Shown here in pieces: positions 18,147-25,906 of a DNA stretch of 64,000 bases (position 1 is the stretch's first letter; each line of letters starts with the position of its first letter). Both the position numbers and the translations under genes were made by a program. The DNA comes from Pseudomonadota bacterium. Its GTDB lineage: Bacteria; Desulfobacterota; Desulfobacteria; Desulfobacterales; Desulfobacteraceae. The notes below the pieces were generated by a model. It did not search any database and was not told the origin of the DNA. It saw only the letters and a list, made by a program, of their open reading frames with translations. The DNA is taken from contig JAHJLV010000036.1 of the NCBI GenBank assembly GCA_018821535.1, positions 1-64,000 on the forward strand, written 5' to 3'.

Positions 18147-18448
18147 ATTCTCATATTGAACCCGGTGATATACCGGATATGAATACCCTGGAAATTGCAC
18201 AGATTTATGAAAAACAAGGCTATGCGCAGGATGCGCACAGAATATATGCAGCGTTGGATGCCCTTGAATCCACCCCTGAAACCCGTGCAGGTCTGAACAG
18301 AACACTTGATTTCAAAACGGTGTCAGAAGAAATAAAACCCGGTGAAACAAGACTCAGGGCCCTGCTTGAAGAATGGGTTGTTCTGCTGAATGCAACATAT
18401 CGGATCAACAATTATAAAAAACTGAAAACCCGTTTATTATCAAAATGA
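18143..18448 (+). CDS. Small TPR-like protein, hypothetical
   Basis: A 101-residue soluble protein of unknown function. Residues about 15-38 (TLEIAQIYEKQGYAQDAHRI) have the pattern of one tetratricopeptide-like helix pair. The C-terminal half (LRALLEEWVVLLNATYRINN) is probably helical. A GGAAGGA site precedes ATG 18143, and the gene overlaps both neighbours (ATGA type), so it is expressed with the FtsB-like and rhodanese genes. I infer a small adaptor in the same envelope process; nothing in the sequence tests this. Confidence 0.65.
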   Translation: MNSHIEPGDIPDMNTLEIAQIYEKQGYAQDAHRIYAALDALESTPETRAGLNRTLDFKTVSEEIKPGETRLRALLEEWVVLLNATYRINNYKKLKTRLLSK

Positions 18449-18978
18449 CGTTTAAACATAAAAAAGGCATTCAAAAAGAGCCAGGCGTAATCAAAGGCGT
18501 TATTGTTCTTGTATTTTTTGCCCTTGTAACGGCATTTATTTTTAATACGCTTTCTCCGCACAGGATTGCACTTTTCGGGCAATGGGATCCTCAAAAAGGT
18601 GTAATTTCTGCGAACCCAGACACATCAGGGGCAGGTCATTTTACCCAGATTCATTCTTCAAAACAGGTGGCGGATATGATCCGGGGAAAAAATTGCCTGA
18701 TCATTGATGTCCGGGCACGGGATCTGTTTGAACAAGGCCATATCCCGACTGCTTTGTCTTTTCCTATAAATGAATTTGATGAAAACCTGCCCGGCATGAC
18801 CGCCCGGATCAATCAGCATGACCCTGTGCTGCTGTATTGTTCCAGTGTGTACTGCACAGACAGTCATACCTTTGCCGATTACCTGAAAAGCATGGGATAT
18901 AAAGATATAAAGATCTTTTCAGGAGGATTTGCACAATGGCAGGAAGAAGGACATAAAATTGAAACCCATGAGAAATAA
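18445..18978 (+). CDS. Membrane-anchored rhodanese-like protein
   Basis: A 177-residue protein with one N-terminal membrane helix (about 16-36) and a rhodanese domain (about 65-173): LIIDVRARDLFEQGHIPTAL (85-104), the active-site region YCSSVYCTDSH with Cys132 and Cys137, and the closing IFSGGFAQWQ. Rhodaneses carry a persulfide on the active-site cysteine and move sulfane sulfur; a second nearby cysteine is less usual and could allow disulfide chemistry. The domain probably faces the periplasm. It overlaps the MauE/DoxX-like gene by 11 bases, suggesting a redox pair. Confidence 0.85.
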   Translation: MTFKHKKGIQKEPGVIKGVIVLVFFALVTAFIFNTLSPHRIALFGQWDPQKGVISANPDTSGAGHFTQIHSSKQVADMIRGKNCLIIDVRARDLFEQGHIPTALSFPINEFDENLPGMTARINQHDPVLLYCSSVYCTDSHTFADYLKSMGYKDIKIFSGGFAQWQEEGHKIETHEK

Positions 18979-19396
18979 TTACATCGATTTTCTGGCGTTT
19001 ATTATCAAATTGATTCTGGGAATCAGTTTTATTTATGCAAGCTTTCATAAAATAGAAGACCCCCAGGCATTTGCCAGAATATTGTACGGATATGATATTT
19101 TTCCGGATGCCAGCATTAATATTCTGGCGATTACAGTTCCGTTTGTCGAGCTTGTTTGCGGATTCAGCCTGATTTCAGGATGGTTCCCGCGTTCAGCGCT
19201 TTTAACTATTAATGTCCTTTTGAGCCTTTTTATTGTGCTCATCGGCTTTAATCTGATTCGCGGACATCAGTTCGACTGCGGCTGCTTTTCCTTTGACAGC
19301 CAGAATCAGACAGCTTCAAATATCTTTCTGCTGATCCGGGATGCATTCATGCTGGCCGGAGGAATATTTTTATACAAGAGAACTAAGGCATCCTGA
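18968..19396 (+). CDS. MauE/DoxX-like membrane redox protein
   Basis: A 142-residue membrane protein with four hydrophobic helices (about 8-26, 50-70, 78-98, 115-135) and a C-G-C motif at Cys104 and Cys106 (HQFDCGCFSFD) in the loop before the last helix. This is the layout of the MauE/DoxX family, which supports disulfide or quinone-linked redox reactions in the envelope. I chose ATG 18968; a TTG at 18929 is in frame but lies deep in the rhodanese gene. It overlaps rhodanese by 11 bases, and its 3' end overlaps the convergent FGE-like gene by 14. Confidence 0.75.
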   Translation: MRNNYIDFLAFIIKLILGISFIYASFHKIEDPQAFARILYGYDIFPDASINILAITVPFVELVCGFSLISGWFPRSALLTINVLLSLFIVLIGFNLIRGHQFDCGCFSFDSQNQTASNIFLLIRDAFMLAGGIFLYKRTKAS

Positions 19397-20246
19397 CAAT
19401 ACGGAATCCCAGAGAATTTCTTTTGACCACCGGTTTATACAGGCTGCGATAAGCGCTTCTCTGGTATTTGCTGGTCTGATACCAGCCACCGCCCCGGATG
19501 ATCTTGTGTTCACCATTTGTATTCAGCGGGTCAACAATATTGTCTTTATACGTATCTGTGACAACACCGATTTTTGTTCGCCAGAAGTTACGGCGTTTGC
19601 AGGAATCCTGCACCCATTCCTGGACATTGCCGTGCATGTCATACAGGCCAAAGGCATTGGGCAGTTTTGTTTTAACCGGATGGGGCCTGAAATCTCTTGA
19701 GGGATTTGCAAGACCTGAATTATAACAATACCACGCCATTTCAAGTATGGACGGCTCGGGTATGTTGCAGGAGAACGGGGCTGTGATCGGTCCGCTGGCA
19801 AATGCTGTGGCAGAACCTGCCCGGCAGGCGTATTCCCATTCTGCTTCAGTGGGCAGACGGTATTTATTTGTATTTTCCCATTGATTAAGCACCCGGATAA
19901 ATTCAATGCATTCATCCCAGGATATGGTATCCACTGGAAAGTCTTTCCCCATTTTGGGGTAGGAAGAAGGATTGAATCCAACCAGTTTTTCCCACTGGCC
20001 TTGAGTGACTTCAGTCTCACCCATATAAAAATCTTTTGAAATGATAACCCGATGCTGTTTTTCATTCCATTGACGACCCTGTTCGGATTTCGGGCTGCCC
20101 ATGATAAATTCGCCTTTCGGGATACGCACAAACCGCATGCCAAGTTTATTGGTATAGACATCTGCCATGACATAATTGGGTAACAACACACTGATAATCA
20201 CGGATGAAAAAATCAGTGCAAGAATAAAATGTGAGTGAAATTTCAT
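19383..20246 (-). CDS. Exported SUMF1/FGE-sulfatase-domain protein
   Basis: A 287-residue protein with an N-terminal signal peptide (about residues 1-26, MKFHSHFILALIFSS) and a formylglycine-generating-enzyme-type domain: IPKGEFIMGSPKSEQGR, VTQGQWEKLVGFNPSSYP, YRLPTEAEWEYACRAGS, LYDMHGNVQEWVQD and IIRGGGWYQT ... SLGFRIVR. True formylglycine-generating enzymes carry two copper-binding cysteines just after the GGS(F/Y/W) motif; here that stretch (WYQTSKYQRSAYR) has none, so sulfatase activation is unlikely. It is better called a SUMF1-fold exported protein of unknown role. GGGGGA precedes ATG 20246. Confidence 0.82.
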   Translation of the reverse strand: MKFHSHFILALIFSSVIISVLLPNYVMADVYTNKLGMRFVRIPKGEFIMGSPKSEQGRQWNEKQHRVIISKDFYMGETEVTQGQWEKLVGFNPSSYPKMGKDFPVDTISWDECIEFIRVLNQWENTNKYRLPTEAEWEYACRAGSATAFASGPITAPFSCNIPEPSILEMAWYCYNSGLANPSRDFRPHPVKTKLPNAFGLYDMHGNVQEWVQDSCKRRNFWRTKIGVVTDTYKDNIVDPLNTNGEHKIIRGGGWYQTSKYQRSAYRSLYKPVVKRNSLGFRIVRMP

Positions 20247-20436
20247 TGAAATCCCCCGGTCGTTTGTCAAAAAAAAAGATTATTTTTAAAGCAAAAGACT
20301 ATCATACAATATCTGTTTTGTACAATCTGTGTTTCATACAATATTGAAATTTAAGCAAAGAATATGTTTAGTGCTTGAAAATTATAATTAAAATGATATG
20401 AACAAAGAATCAATATTAAAATTCAGGAGCGTTGAG

Positions 20437-21129
20437 ATGAAATTCAAGAGTAAACCAGGCGCTAAAATACCAACAACCCAGACCAATACAAATAAAAAAA
20501 AGGAGGTTGATATCGCTTCTACACCAAAACCGGAGAATAATATGTCTCTGATAAAAAAAAATGAATTCGCATTGATCCTTTTTGGGGCATTATTGCTCAC
20601 CGTGATTGTTTTTTTTCTTTTTTTCAAATCATCGGATGGGTCAAAAACCATTGATTTGAATAAGACAACGGACGCTTCTTCTGTTAATCTTGAAGACCGT
20701 ATGCAGGTTCTGGAGAATAAATTTGAGGCCCTGGCATCTTCTGGCAATGATGATGGCATGAAAAATACAGACACACAGGCCCTGGCTCAGCGGGTATCGC
20801 GGCTTGAGACCGCTTTTACTGTTAAATTTGATTCTGTGATCGAAAGAATTGCCGGACTTGAAAAAAATCTGGCTCAGTTAAAAGACAGATCGTCAACTGT
20901 AGCACCACCGGCTCAAAAAGCAGTTTCCCCGTCACCACCTAAAAAAACAAGCCATGTGGCAGTTAAAACACCTGCGGAAAAAAAAGGGGTTTTCCATACA
21001 GTTCAAAAAAAGGAAACACTTTACAGCATCAGCAAAAAATACAACACCACGGTGGCGGCGTTGCGCAAACTCAATAATCTGTCTGAAACCGCAACGATTT
21101 ATCCCGGAGATAATATTCTTGTACAATAA
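20437..21129 (+). CDS. Membrane-anchored LysM-domain protein
   Basis: A 230-residue bitopic protein: a basic, low-complexity cytoplasmic N-terminus, one membrane helix (about 43-62, FALILFGALLLTVIVFFLFF), a helical stretch that may be a coiled coil (about 80-155), a Pro/Ser/Lys-rich linker, and a C-terminal LysM domain (about 186-230: HTVQKKETLYSISKKYNTTV ... YPGDNILV). LysM binds the GlcNAc-containing glycan of peptidoglycan, so the protein probably tethers the inner membrane to the wall. AGGAG at 20425-20429 is seven bases before ATG 20437, which is why I prefer it to the ATG at 20398. It converges with trpF. Confidence 0.82.
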   Translation: MKFKSKPGAKIPTTQTNTNKKKEVDIASTPKPENNMSLIKKNEFALILFGALLLTVIVFFLFFKSSDGSKTIDLNKTTDASSVNLEDRMQVLENKFEALASSGNDDGMKNTDTQALAQRVSRLETAFTVKFDSVIERIAGLEKNLAQLKDRSSTVAPPAQKAVSPSPPKKTSHVAVKTPAEKKGVFHTVQKKETLYSISKKYNTTVAALRKLNNLSETATIYPGDNILVQ

Positions 21130-21150
21130 AGGATGACAGATAACAGATCT

Positions 21151-21813
21151 TCACCGGTCAAATGAGCGGACCCGATGGATAAACTGTTCAACCTTACGAA
21201 CCTCTTTTATTCCAAAAGAGGTTTCAACACCGGAGGATACATCCACTCCAGCAGGGTGTGCCTTCTCCAAAGCATCTGCAATGGTATCCGGATCAAGTCC
21301 TCCGGCGAGGATCACAGGCAGGTCTGTTTTTATTTTGCAGGAGATTTCATAGTTCCAGGATTCTGCGTTTCCTCCGGGAAGAATTCCCTTGCCGTATTCA
21401 ATCAGAAAGGAAGATACTGTTTTAAATTCTTCGGCCTGATCCAGGAAGGGCGCTTTTTTCGCAAAAAGGGTCTTGATAACAAACAGATTTTTATCCATTA
21501 ATTTCTGGGCAAGATCCAAAGGTTCACTGCCATGAAGCTGAACCCCTTTTAAATTGCAATATTCTACAATCTGTATTATCTCATCATAGGATTTATTGAC
21601 AAACACCCCGATGGGCATAATGGTTTCTGGCAAAACCGCCGTGATCTGCCTTGCAGTTTTGGCACTGACATTTCTGGGGCTTTTTTCAAAAAAAACAAGA
21701 CCCATGGCATCCGGGGCAAATCCGGCACATGCACTGGCATTTTCAGGGTTTGTAAAGCCGCAGATCTTGATCCATGTTTTGTTCCTGGAAGAAATAAAAT
21801 TAGTCGCGTTCAT
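21151..21813 (-). CDS. trpF: Phosphoribosylanthranilate isomerase
   Basis: A 220-residue TIM-barrel enzyme that converts N-(5'-phosphoribosyl)anthranilate to the carboxyphenylamino-deoxyribulose phosphate in tryptophan synthesis. IKICGFTNPENA (about 15-26) carries the catalytic Cys, and PVILAGGLDPDTI and PAGVDVSSGVETSFGIK give the phosphate-binding end of the barrel. ATG 21813 overlaps the trpC end by 14 bases, though the frame is open further upstream. It is the last gene of trpEGDCF; no trpB or trpA follows in the window. Confidence 0.93.
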   Translation of the reverse strand: MNATNFISSRNKTWIKICGFTNPENASACAGFAPDAMGLVFFEKSPRNVSAKTARQITAVLPETIMPIGVFVNKSYDEIIQIVEYCNLKGVQLHGSEPLDLAQKLMDKNLFVIKTLFAKKAPFLDQAEEFKTVSSFLIEYGKGILPGGNAESWNYEISCKIKTDLPVILAGGLDPDTIADALEKAHPAGVDVSSGVETSFGIKEVRKVEQFIHRVRSFDR

Positions 21814-22648
21814 CAGGGGTCTCATTCTCTTCTTGAGGAACATTTCGCAATTGTCCGATAAACGCTTTGGGATCTTTTGCCCGGACAATGCTTTCCCCCA
21901 CCAGAAAATTATATATTCTGGCCTCCAGTCCTTTTTGAATATCAGAAAAACCCGAAATGCCGCTGGCTTCAACAGGGATTATATCATCGGGTATAATGGT
22001 TGCAATGCGTTTGGACACTCCCGTATCCGTTTCAAGGGTTTGAAGATTGCGATTGTTGATATCCACCACTTTTGCACCGCAGTCATAGGCGATTTCCAAT
22101 TCTCTTTCTGATGTGATTTCCACTAAGGGTTCCATGAAAAGTTCCCGGGTAAGAACGATATAGTCTTTGAGCTGATCCTTGCTCAATGCTGTGGTGATCA
22201 GCAGAGCTGCAGAAGCACCTGCTTTTTTGGCTTCAAAAATCTGATAGGCACTGATGATGAAATCTTTTCTCAAAACAGGGATATCGGTATTTGCACATAC
22301 ACTCTCAAGATCTTTTAAACTGCCTTTAAAATATTGAGATTCTGTTAAAACAGAAATGGCCCGGGCACCAGCCTTTGTATAATTTTTTGCGAACAACGGT
22401 ACATCCAGATCCATGCGGATATCTCCTTTGGAAGGAGATGCTTTTTTGATTTCAGCGATGATCCCAATATCTTTTGGGCTGCTTTTCTTCATGGCTGACA
22501 GAAAATCAGATCTTTTCGGCGAAGACTCCGCTTCTTTTCGTAAGCTGGCAAGCGGGAAATTCCTTTTGCATTGCGCCAGCTCAATGGTTTTGACTTCAAC
22601 CACTTTTTTTAAAAAACCGTCCAGTCTTATGATTCCTTTTGAGGCCAT
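21800..22648 (-). CDS. trpC: Indole-3-glycerol phosphate synthase
   Basis: A 282-residue TrpC closing the indole ring in tryptophan synthesis. IIAEIKKASPSKGDI carries the catalytic lysines, followed by ARAISVLTESQYFKGSL, IPVLRKDFIISAYQI, VDINNRNLQTLETD and VEASGISGFSDI, all in expected order. The start is taken as ATG 22648, which overlaps the trpD stop region; ATG 22657 is possible. trpC and trpF are separate genes here, not fused as in E. coli. Confidence 0.95.
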   Translation of the reverse strand: MASKGIIRLDGFLKKVVEVKTIELAQCKRNFPLASLRKEAESSPKRSDFLSAMKKSSPKDIGIIAEIKKASPSKGDIRMDLDVPLFAKNYTKAGARAISVLTESQYFKGSLKDLESVCANTDIPVLRKDFIISAYQIFEAKKAGASAALLITTALSKDQLKDYIVLTRELFMEPLVEITSERELEIAYDCGAKVVDINNRNLQTLETDTGVSKRIATIIPDDIIPVEASGISGFSDIQKGLEARIYNFLVGESIVRAKDPKAFIGQLRNVPQEENETPDERD

Positions 22649-22649
22649 G

Positions 22650-23669
22650 TTACCCATTCTCCCGGGTAAACTCAGAAAGCTGTTCAAGTTTTTTCAGTGC
22701 ATTGCCTGAATCAATGGATTCTTTGGCCATCACAATGCCTTGTTTTATGGTTTGAACCTGCTGGGCTGCCATAAGGGCTGCGCCTGAATTTAACACAACA
22801 ATATCTCGTTTGGGACCTTTTTCACCTTTTAAAATTCCCAGCGTAATGGCTGCGTTTTCCTTGACATCACCGCCTTTAAGATCACAGGTCCGGGCATAGT
22901 TTTCAAAAAATTCCAGAGGATCCAGATCATAGGACCGGATTTGAGCGTCATTGAGTTCTGATATGCGGGTTTTGGTTGTTGTGGTGATTTCGTCCATGCC
23001 GTCATGACCATGAACCACCAGGGCCTTTTTAACGCCCAGAAGTTTTAAGGCCTGGGCAAACATTTCAGTGAGCTTTGGATCATAAACCCCTAAAAGCTGG
23101 CAGCTTGCAGCAGCCGGATTGGTTAAAGGGCCCAGCATGTTAAATATACTTCTGATGCCGCATTCCATTCTGGCTTTTCCGGCATATTTCATGGAACCGT
23201 GATACATGGGGGCAAACATGAAACCAATACCGATTTCATTGATGGCTTCTTCAACAATTTCCGGATCAACGTTCAGGTTTACGCCAAGCGCTTCCAGTAC
23301 ATCCGCACTTCCGCATTTGCTGGAGATGCTTCTGTTTCCGTGTTTGGCAACCGTTACACCTGCACCTGCCACAACAAAGGCTGTGGTTGTGGAAATATTA
23401 AACGACCCGGATGCATCCCCGCCCGTACCGCAGGTGTCTATGACATTTTGAGACCGGGTCTGGATCTTTATGGCTTTTCGTCTCATGGATCTGGCGGCTC
23501 CTGCAAGTTCTTCAAAGGTTTCGCCTTTGGTGGCAAGCGCTGCCATGAAAGCGCCGACCTGGGCTTCGGTGATCTGGCCTGAAAAAATATCACTGAGCAT
23601 GGATGCTGCGCTGTCCTGATCCAGATCCTGTCCGGAAATAATTTTTCTTAAATTTTCGGTAAATGTCAT
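22650..23669 (-). CDS. trpD: Anthranilate phosphoribosyltransferase
   Basis: A 339-residue TrpD joining anthranilate and PRPP. The signature DTCGTGGDASGSFNIST (about 79-95) binds PRPP; VAKHGNRSISSKCGSADVLEALG and the FMFAPMYHGSMKYAGKAR segment are also conserved. It overlaps neither neighbour's core: it begins two bases after the trpG stop and ends at trpC. It is a stand-alone enzyme without a fused TrpG domain. Confidence 0.96.
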   Translation of the reverse strand: MTFTENLRKIISGQDLDQDSAASMLSDIFSGQITEAQVGAFMAALATKGETFEELAGAARSMRRKAIKIQTRSQNVIDTCGTGGDASGSFNISTTTAFVVAGAGVTVAKHGNRSISSKCGSADVLEALGVNLNVDPEIVEEAINEIGIGFMFAPMYHGSMKYAGKARMECGIRSIFNMLGPLTNPAAASCQLLGVYDPKLTEMFAQALKLLGVKKALVVHGHDGMDEITTTTKTRISELNDAQIRSYDLDPLEFFENYARTCDLKGGDVKENAAITLGILKGEKGPKRDIVVLNSGAALMAAQQVQTIKQGIVMAKESIDSGNALKKLEQLSEFTRENG

Positions 23670-23671
23670 TC

Positions 23672-24241
23672 TTATTCTCCTTTGATAAAATTTCTGATCA
23701 ACCGTTTTCCCACAGTGGTCATAAAGGATTCCGGGTGAAATTGAACGCCCTGGGTCGGATGATCTTTATGCCGGATTCCCATGATTTCACCGTCATCGGT
23801 TCTGGCAGTTACCACAAGGCAGTCAGGAAAATTTTCTTCTGATACAGCAAGGGAATGATATCGCATTACCGTAAAGGGTTTGGTGATGCCTTTATAAATA
23901 TGCTCCCCGTCTGCAGTCACCTGGGATGTTTTTCCATGCATGATTTTTTTTGCATGGATAATTTTACCGCCAAAACTCTGGCCAATGACCTGATGGCCCA
24001 AACACACGCCGAGTATGGGGATCTGTCCTGAAAGGTGAGTGACGATATCAAGGGAAATGCCTGCATCTTCAGGGCGACCGGGTCCAGGAGAGATGACAAT
24101 GGCACTGATATCCGAGTTTTTAAGGTCTTCGATGCTGATCTTGTCATTTCTGAAAACTTCCACCTGGGCACCGGCATGAAGGATATAATGCACCAGATTA
24201 AAGGTGAATGAGTCATAATTATCTATTACTGCAACTTTCAT
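23672..24241 (-). CDS. trpG: Anthranilate synthase component II (glutamine amidotransferase)
   Basis: A 189-residue class I glutamine amidotransferase that delivers ammonia to TrpE. The catalytic triad is visible: Cys in ILGVCLGHQVIGQ (about residue 79) and His/Glu in GVQFHPESF (about 170). The N-terminus MKVAVIDNYDSFTFNLV is standard. It sits directly after trpE. TrpG proteins of this type may also serve para-aminobenzoate synthase (PabA); the operon context favours tryptophan. Confidence 0.95.
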   Translation of the reverse strand: MKVAVIDNYDSFTFNLVHYILHAGAQVEVFRNDKISIEDLKNSDISAIVISPGPGRPEDAGISLDIVTHLSGQIPILGVCLGHQVIGQSFGGKIIHAKKIMHGKTSQVTADGEHIYKGITKPFTVMRYHSLAVSEENFPDCLVVTARTDDGEIMGIRHKDHPTQGVQFHPESFMTTVGKRLIRNFIKGE

Positions 24242-25732
24242 TTATTTGTCTCCGTTGGTATTCGATAAAACAAGTTTTAATGCCATTTCCACGCTCCTTG
24301 CCTTGTTCTGGCATTCCTGTAATTCTTTTAAAGGATCAGAGTCATATACAATGCCGGCCCCTGCCTGAACCGTCAATTTGCCGTCTTTCATGACTGCTGT
24401 CCGGATGGTAATGGCAAAATCCATGTTTCCGGAAAAAGAAATATACCCGGCAGCACCGCCATACACGCCTCTTGGTTTTCCTTCCAGCTCGCTGATAATT
24501 TCCATGGCCCGGATTTTAGGGGCACCGGACAGGGTGCCGGCAGGAAAGGTTGCTTTAAACAGATCATAAGCATCAAATTCTTCTTTCAAATCACAGGTGA
24601 TATTGGATACCAGATGCATGACATGGGAGTATCGCTCAATCACCATGGTGTCGGTCACCTGAACGGTTCCGGCTTCTGCCACGCGGCCCAGATCATTGCG
24701 GCCCAGATCAATCAGCATCACGTGCTCGGCCTTTTCTTTTTCGTCATTTAAAAGTTCATCTGCAAGTTTTCGATCCTCCTGCTGGGTTTTTCCTCTGGGC
24801 CGGGTTCCTGCAATGGGCCGGAGGGTGGCAATATTGTTTTCAAGCCGGACCATGGTTTCCGGTGATGACCCGGCAATCACCATATCTGTAAAATTCATGA
24901 AAAACATATACGGAGATGGATTGATATACCGCTGTGCCCGGTAAATCTGGACAGGATCGACCTGGGTTTTGCAGGAAAACGGTTGTGAATAAACCGCCTG
25001 GAACACATCACCTTCTATGATATGATGTTTTATTTTTTCAACCCCTGACATATATTCTTTGGCCGGGGTTTCCGGCATCAGTTCCACATGTTTGCTTTGC
25101 ACAGGTTTTTTGGGCATGACTGGTGCATGTATGGTTGCCAGCATTTTTTTTAAATGGGCCTGTGCCTGATCAAAAATATCAGAAGGATCTGTATCTTCAG
25201 TGATATAGCATATTTTCATGCAGGTTAATGTCTGTTTTATATTATCAAAAATAATCATTTCATCCGGGATGATAAAATGCGCATAAGGGGTGCCTTCGGG
25301 CAAAGATACCGGGATGTTTTCAAAAAATGAAACCATTTCATAGGTGCAGTACCCGGTAAAACCGCTCCAGAATCTGGGCAGTTCAGGAATGGGGGCCGGG
25401 ATAAATTTTTTTGAATATGTCCGGATGACATCCATGGGATCATTATGATGCGCGATGGTCTGGGTCTGGCGCTGGGTTTTGATCTGTACATCATTAGCAA
25501 ATATTTTGATGGTGCCGTAAGCTGACAGGCCCAGGAAGCTGTATTGCGCCCATCTTTCGCCACCTTCAACACTTTCAAGCAAAAAACTTTCCTTGTCCGG
25601 AGAATAAAATTTCTGCAGGATGGAAACCGGGGTTTCCATATCCGCAAGTATCTGGGTACAGACCGGAATCACATTGGAGGTCTGTGCAAGCGTCAAGAAT
25701 ACCTGTTTGTCCGGGAATTGATTTAAAATCAT
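24242..25732 (-). CDS. trpE: Anthranilate synthase component I
   Basis: A 496-residue chorismate-using enzyme, first step of the tryptophan branch. The N-terminal feedback domain includes LLESVEGGERWAQYSFLG, with the LLES motif of the tryptophan site. The catalytic half has GDVFQAVYSQ, IAGSSPETMVRLE, PIAGTRPRGKT, DLGRNDLGRVAEAGTV, FPAGTLSGAPKIRAMEII and GAGIVYDSDP. The start is ATG 25732 with AGGAA upstream, although the frame is open another 47 codons. A sigma-70 promoter ends only about 35 bases upstream, so there is no room for a leader-peptide attenuator. Confidence 0.96.
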   Translation of the reverse strand: MILNQFPDKQVFLTLAQTSNVIPVCTQILADMETPVSILQKFYSPDKESFLLESVEGGERWAQYSFLGLSAYGTIKIFANDVQIKTQRQTQTIAHHNDPMDVIRTYSKKFIPAPIPELPRFWSGFTGYCTYEMVSFFENIPVSLPEGTPYAHFIIPDEMIIFDNIKQTLTCMKICYITEDTDPSDIFDQAQAHLKKMLATIHAPVMPKKPVQSKHVELMPETPAKEYMSGVEKIKHHIIEGDVFQAVYSQPFSCKTQVDPVQIYRAQRYINPSPYMFFMNFTDMVIAGSSPETMVRLENNIATLRPIAGTRPRGKTQQEDRKLADELLNDEKEKAEHVMLIDLGRNDLGRVAEAGTVQVTDTMVIERYSHVMHLVSNITCDLKEEFDAYDLFKATFPAGTLSGAPKIRAMEIISELEGKPRGVYGGAAGYISFSGNMDFAITIRTAVMKDGKLTVQAGAGIVYDSDPLKELQECQNKARSVEMALKLVLSNTNGDK

Positions 25733-25765
25733 ATTTAGGGTTCCTTTATTTTTAAATTCTCGGTC

Positions 25766-25794
25766 AAAATACGCTGGTTTTTTGGGCCTGTCAA
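25766..25794 (-). promoter_or_regulatory. Promoter of the trpEGDCF operon
   Basis: On the minus strand TTGACA (25794-25789) is followed after exactly 17 bases by TATTTT (25771-25766). Transcription would start near 25759, leaving a leader of about 27 bases before trpE. That is too short for attenuation or a T-box, so repression of initiation is the likelier control. A 16-bp palindrome abuts the -35 box. Confidence 0.65.
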
Positions 25795-25828
25795 GAAAAA
25801 TGTTTCTATGAATAGAAACATTTTTCTT
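25793..25828. repeat. 16-bp perfect palindrome next to the trp promoter
   Basis: Bases 25793-25808 (AAGAAAAATGTTTCTA) are repeated exactly in inverted orientation at 25813-25828, four bases apart. The proximal arm overlaps the trpE -35 box by two bases. Lying between divergent trpE and the radical SAM gene, it could be an operator for either. As RNA it would be an AU-rich hairpin without a separate U-run, so termination is less likely. Confidence 0.6.
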
Positions 25829-25906
25829 GGTAACAGTAGTGCGATTTTTTTTCAAACATGGTAAACAATCCATTTTATACTATGATTGAATTTAGGATGA
25901 TTTGCC

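Noticed and set aside
25733..25800. trp attenuator or T-box leader
   Set aside because: The promoter leaves only about 27 transcribed bases before trpE, too few for a leader peptide or T-box fold.
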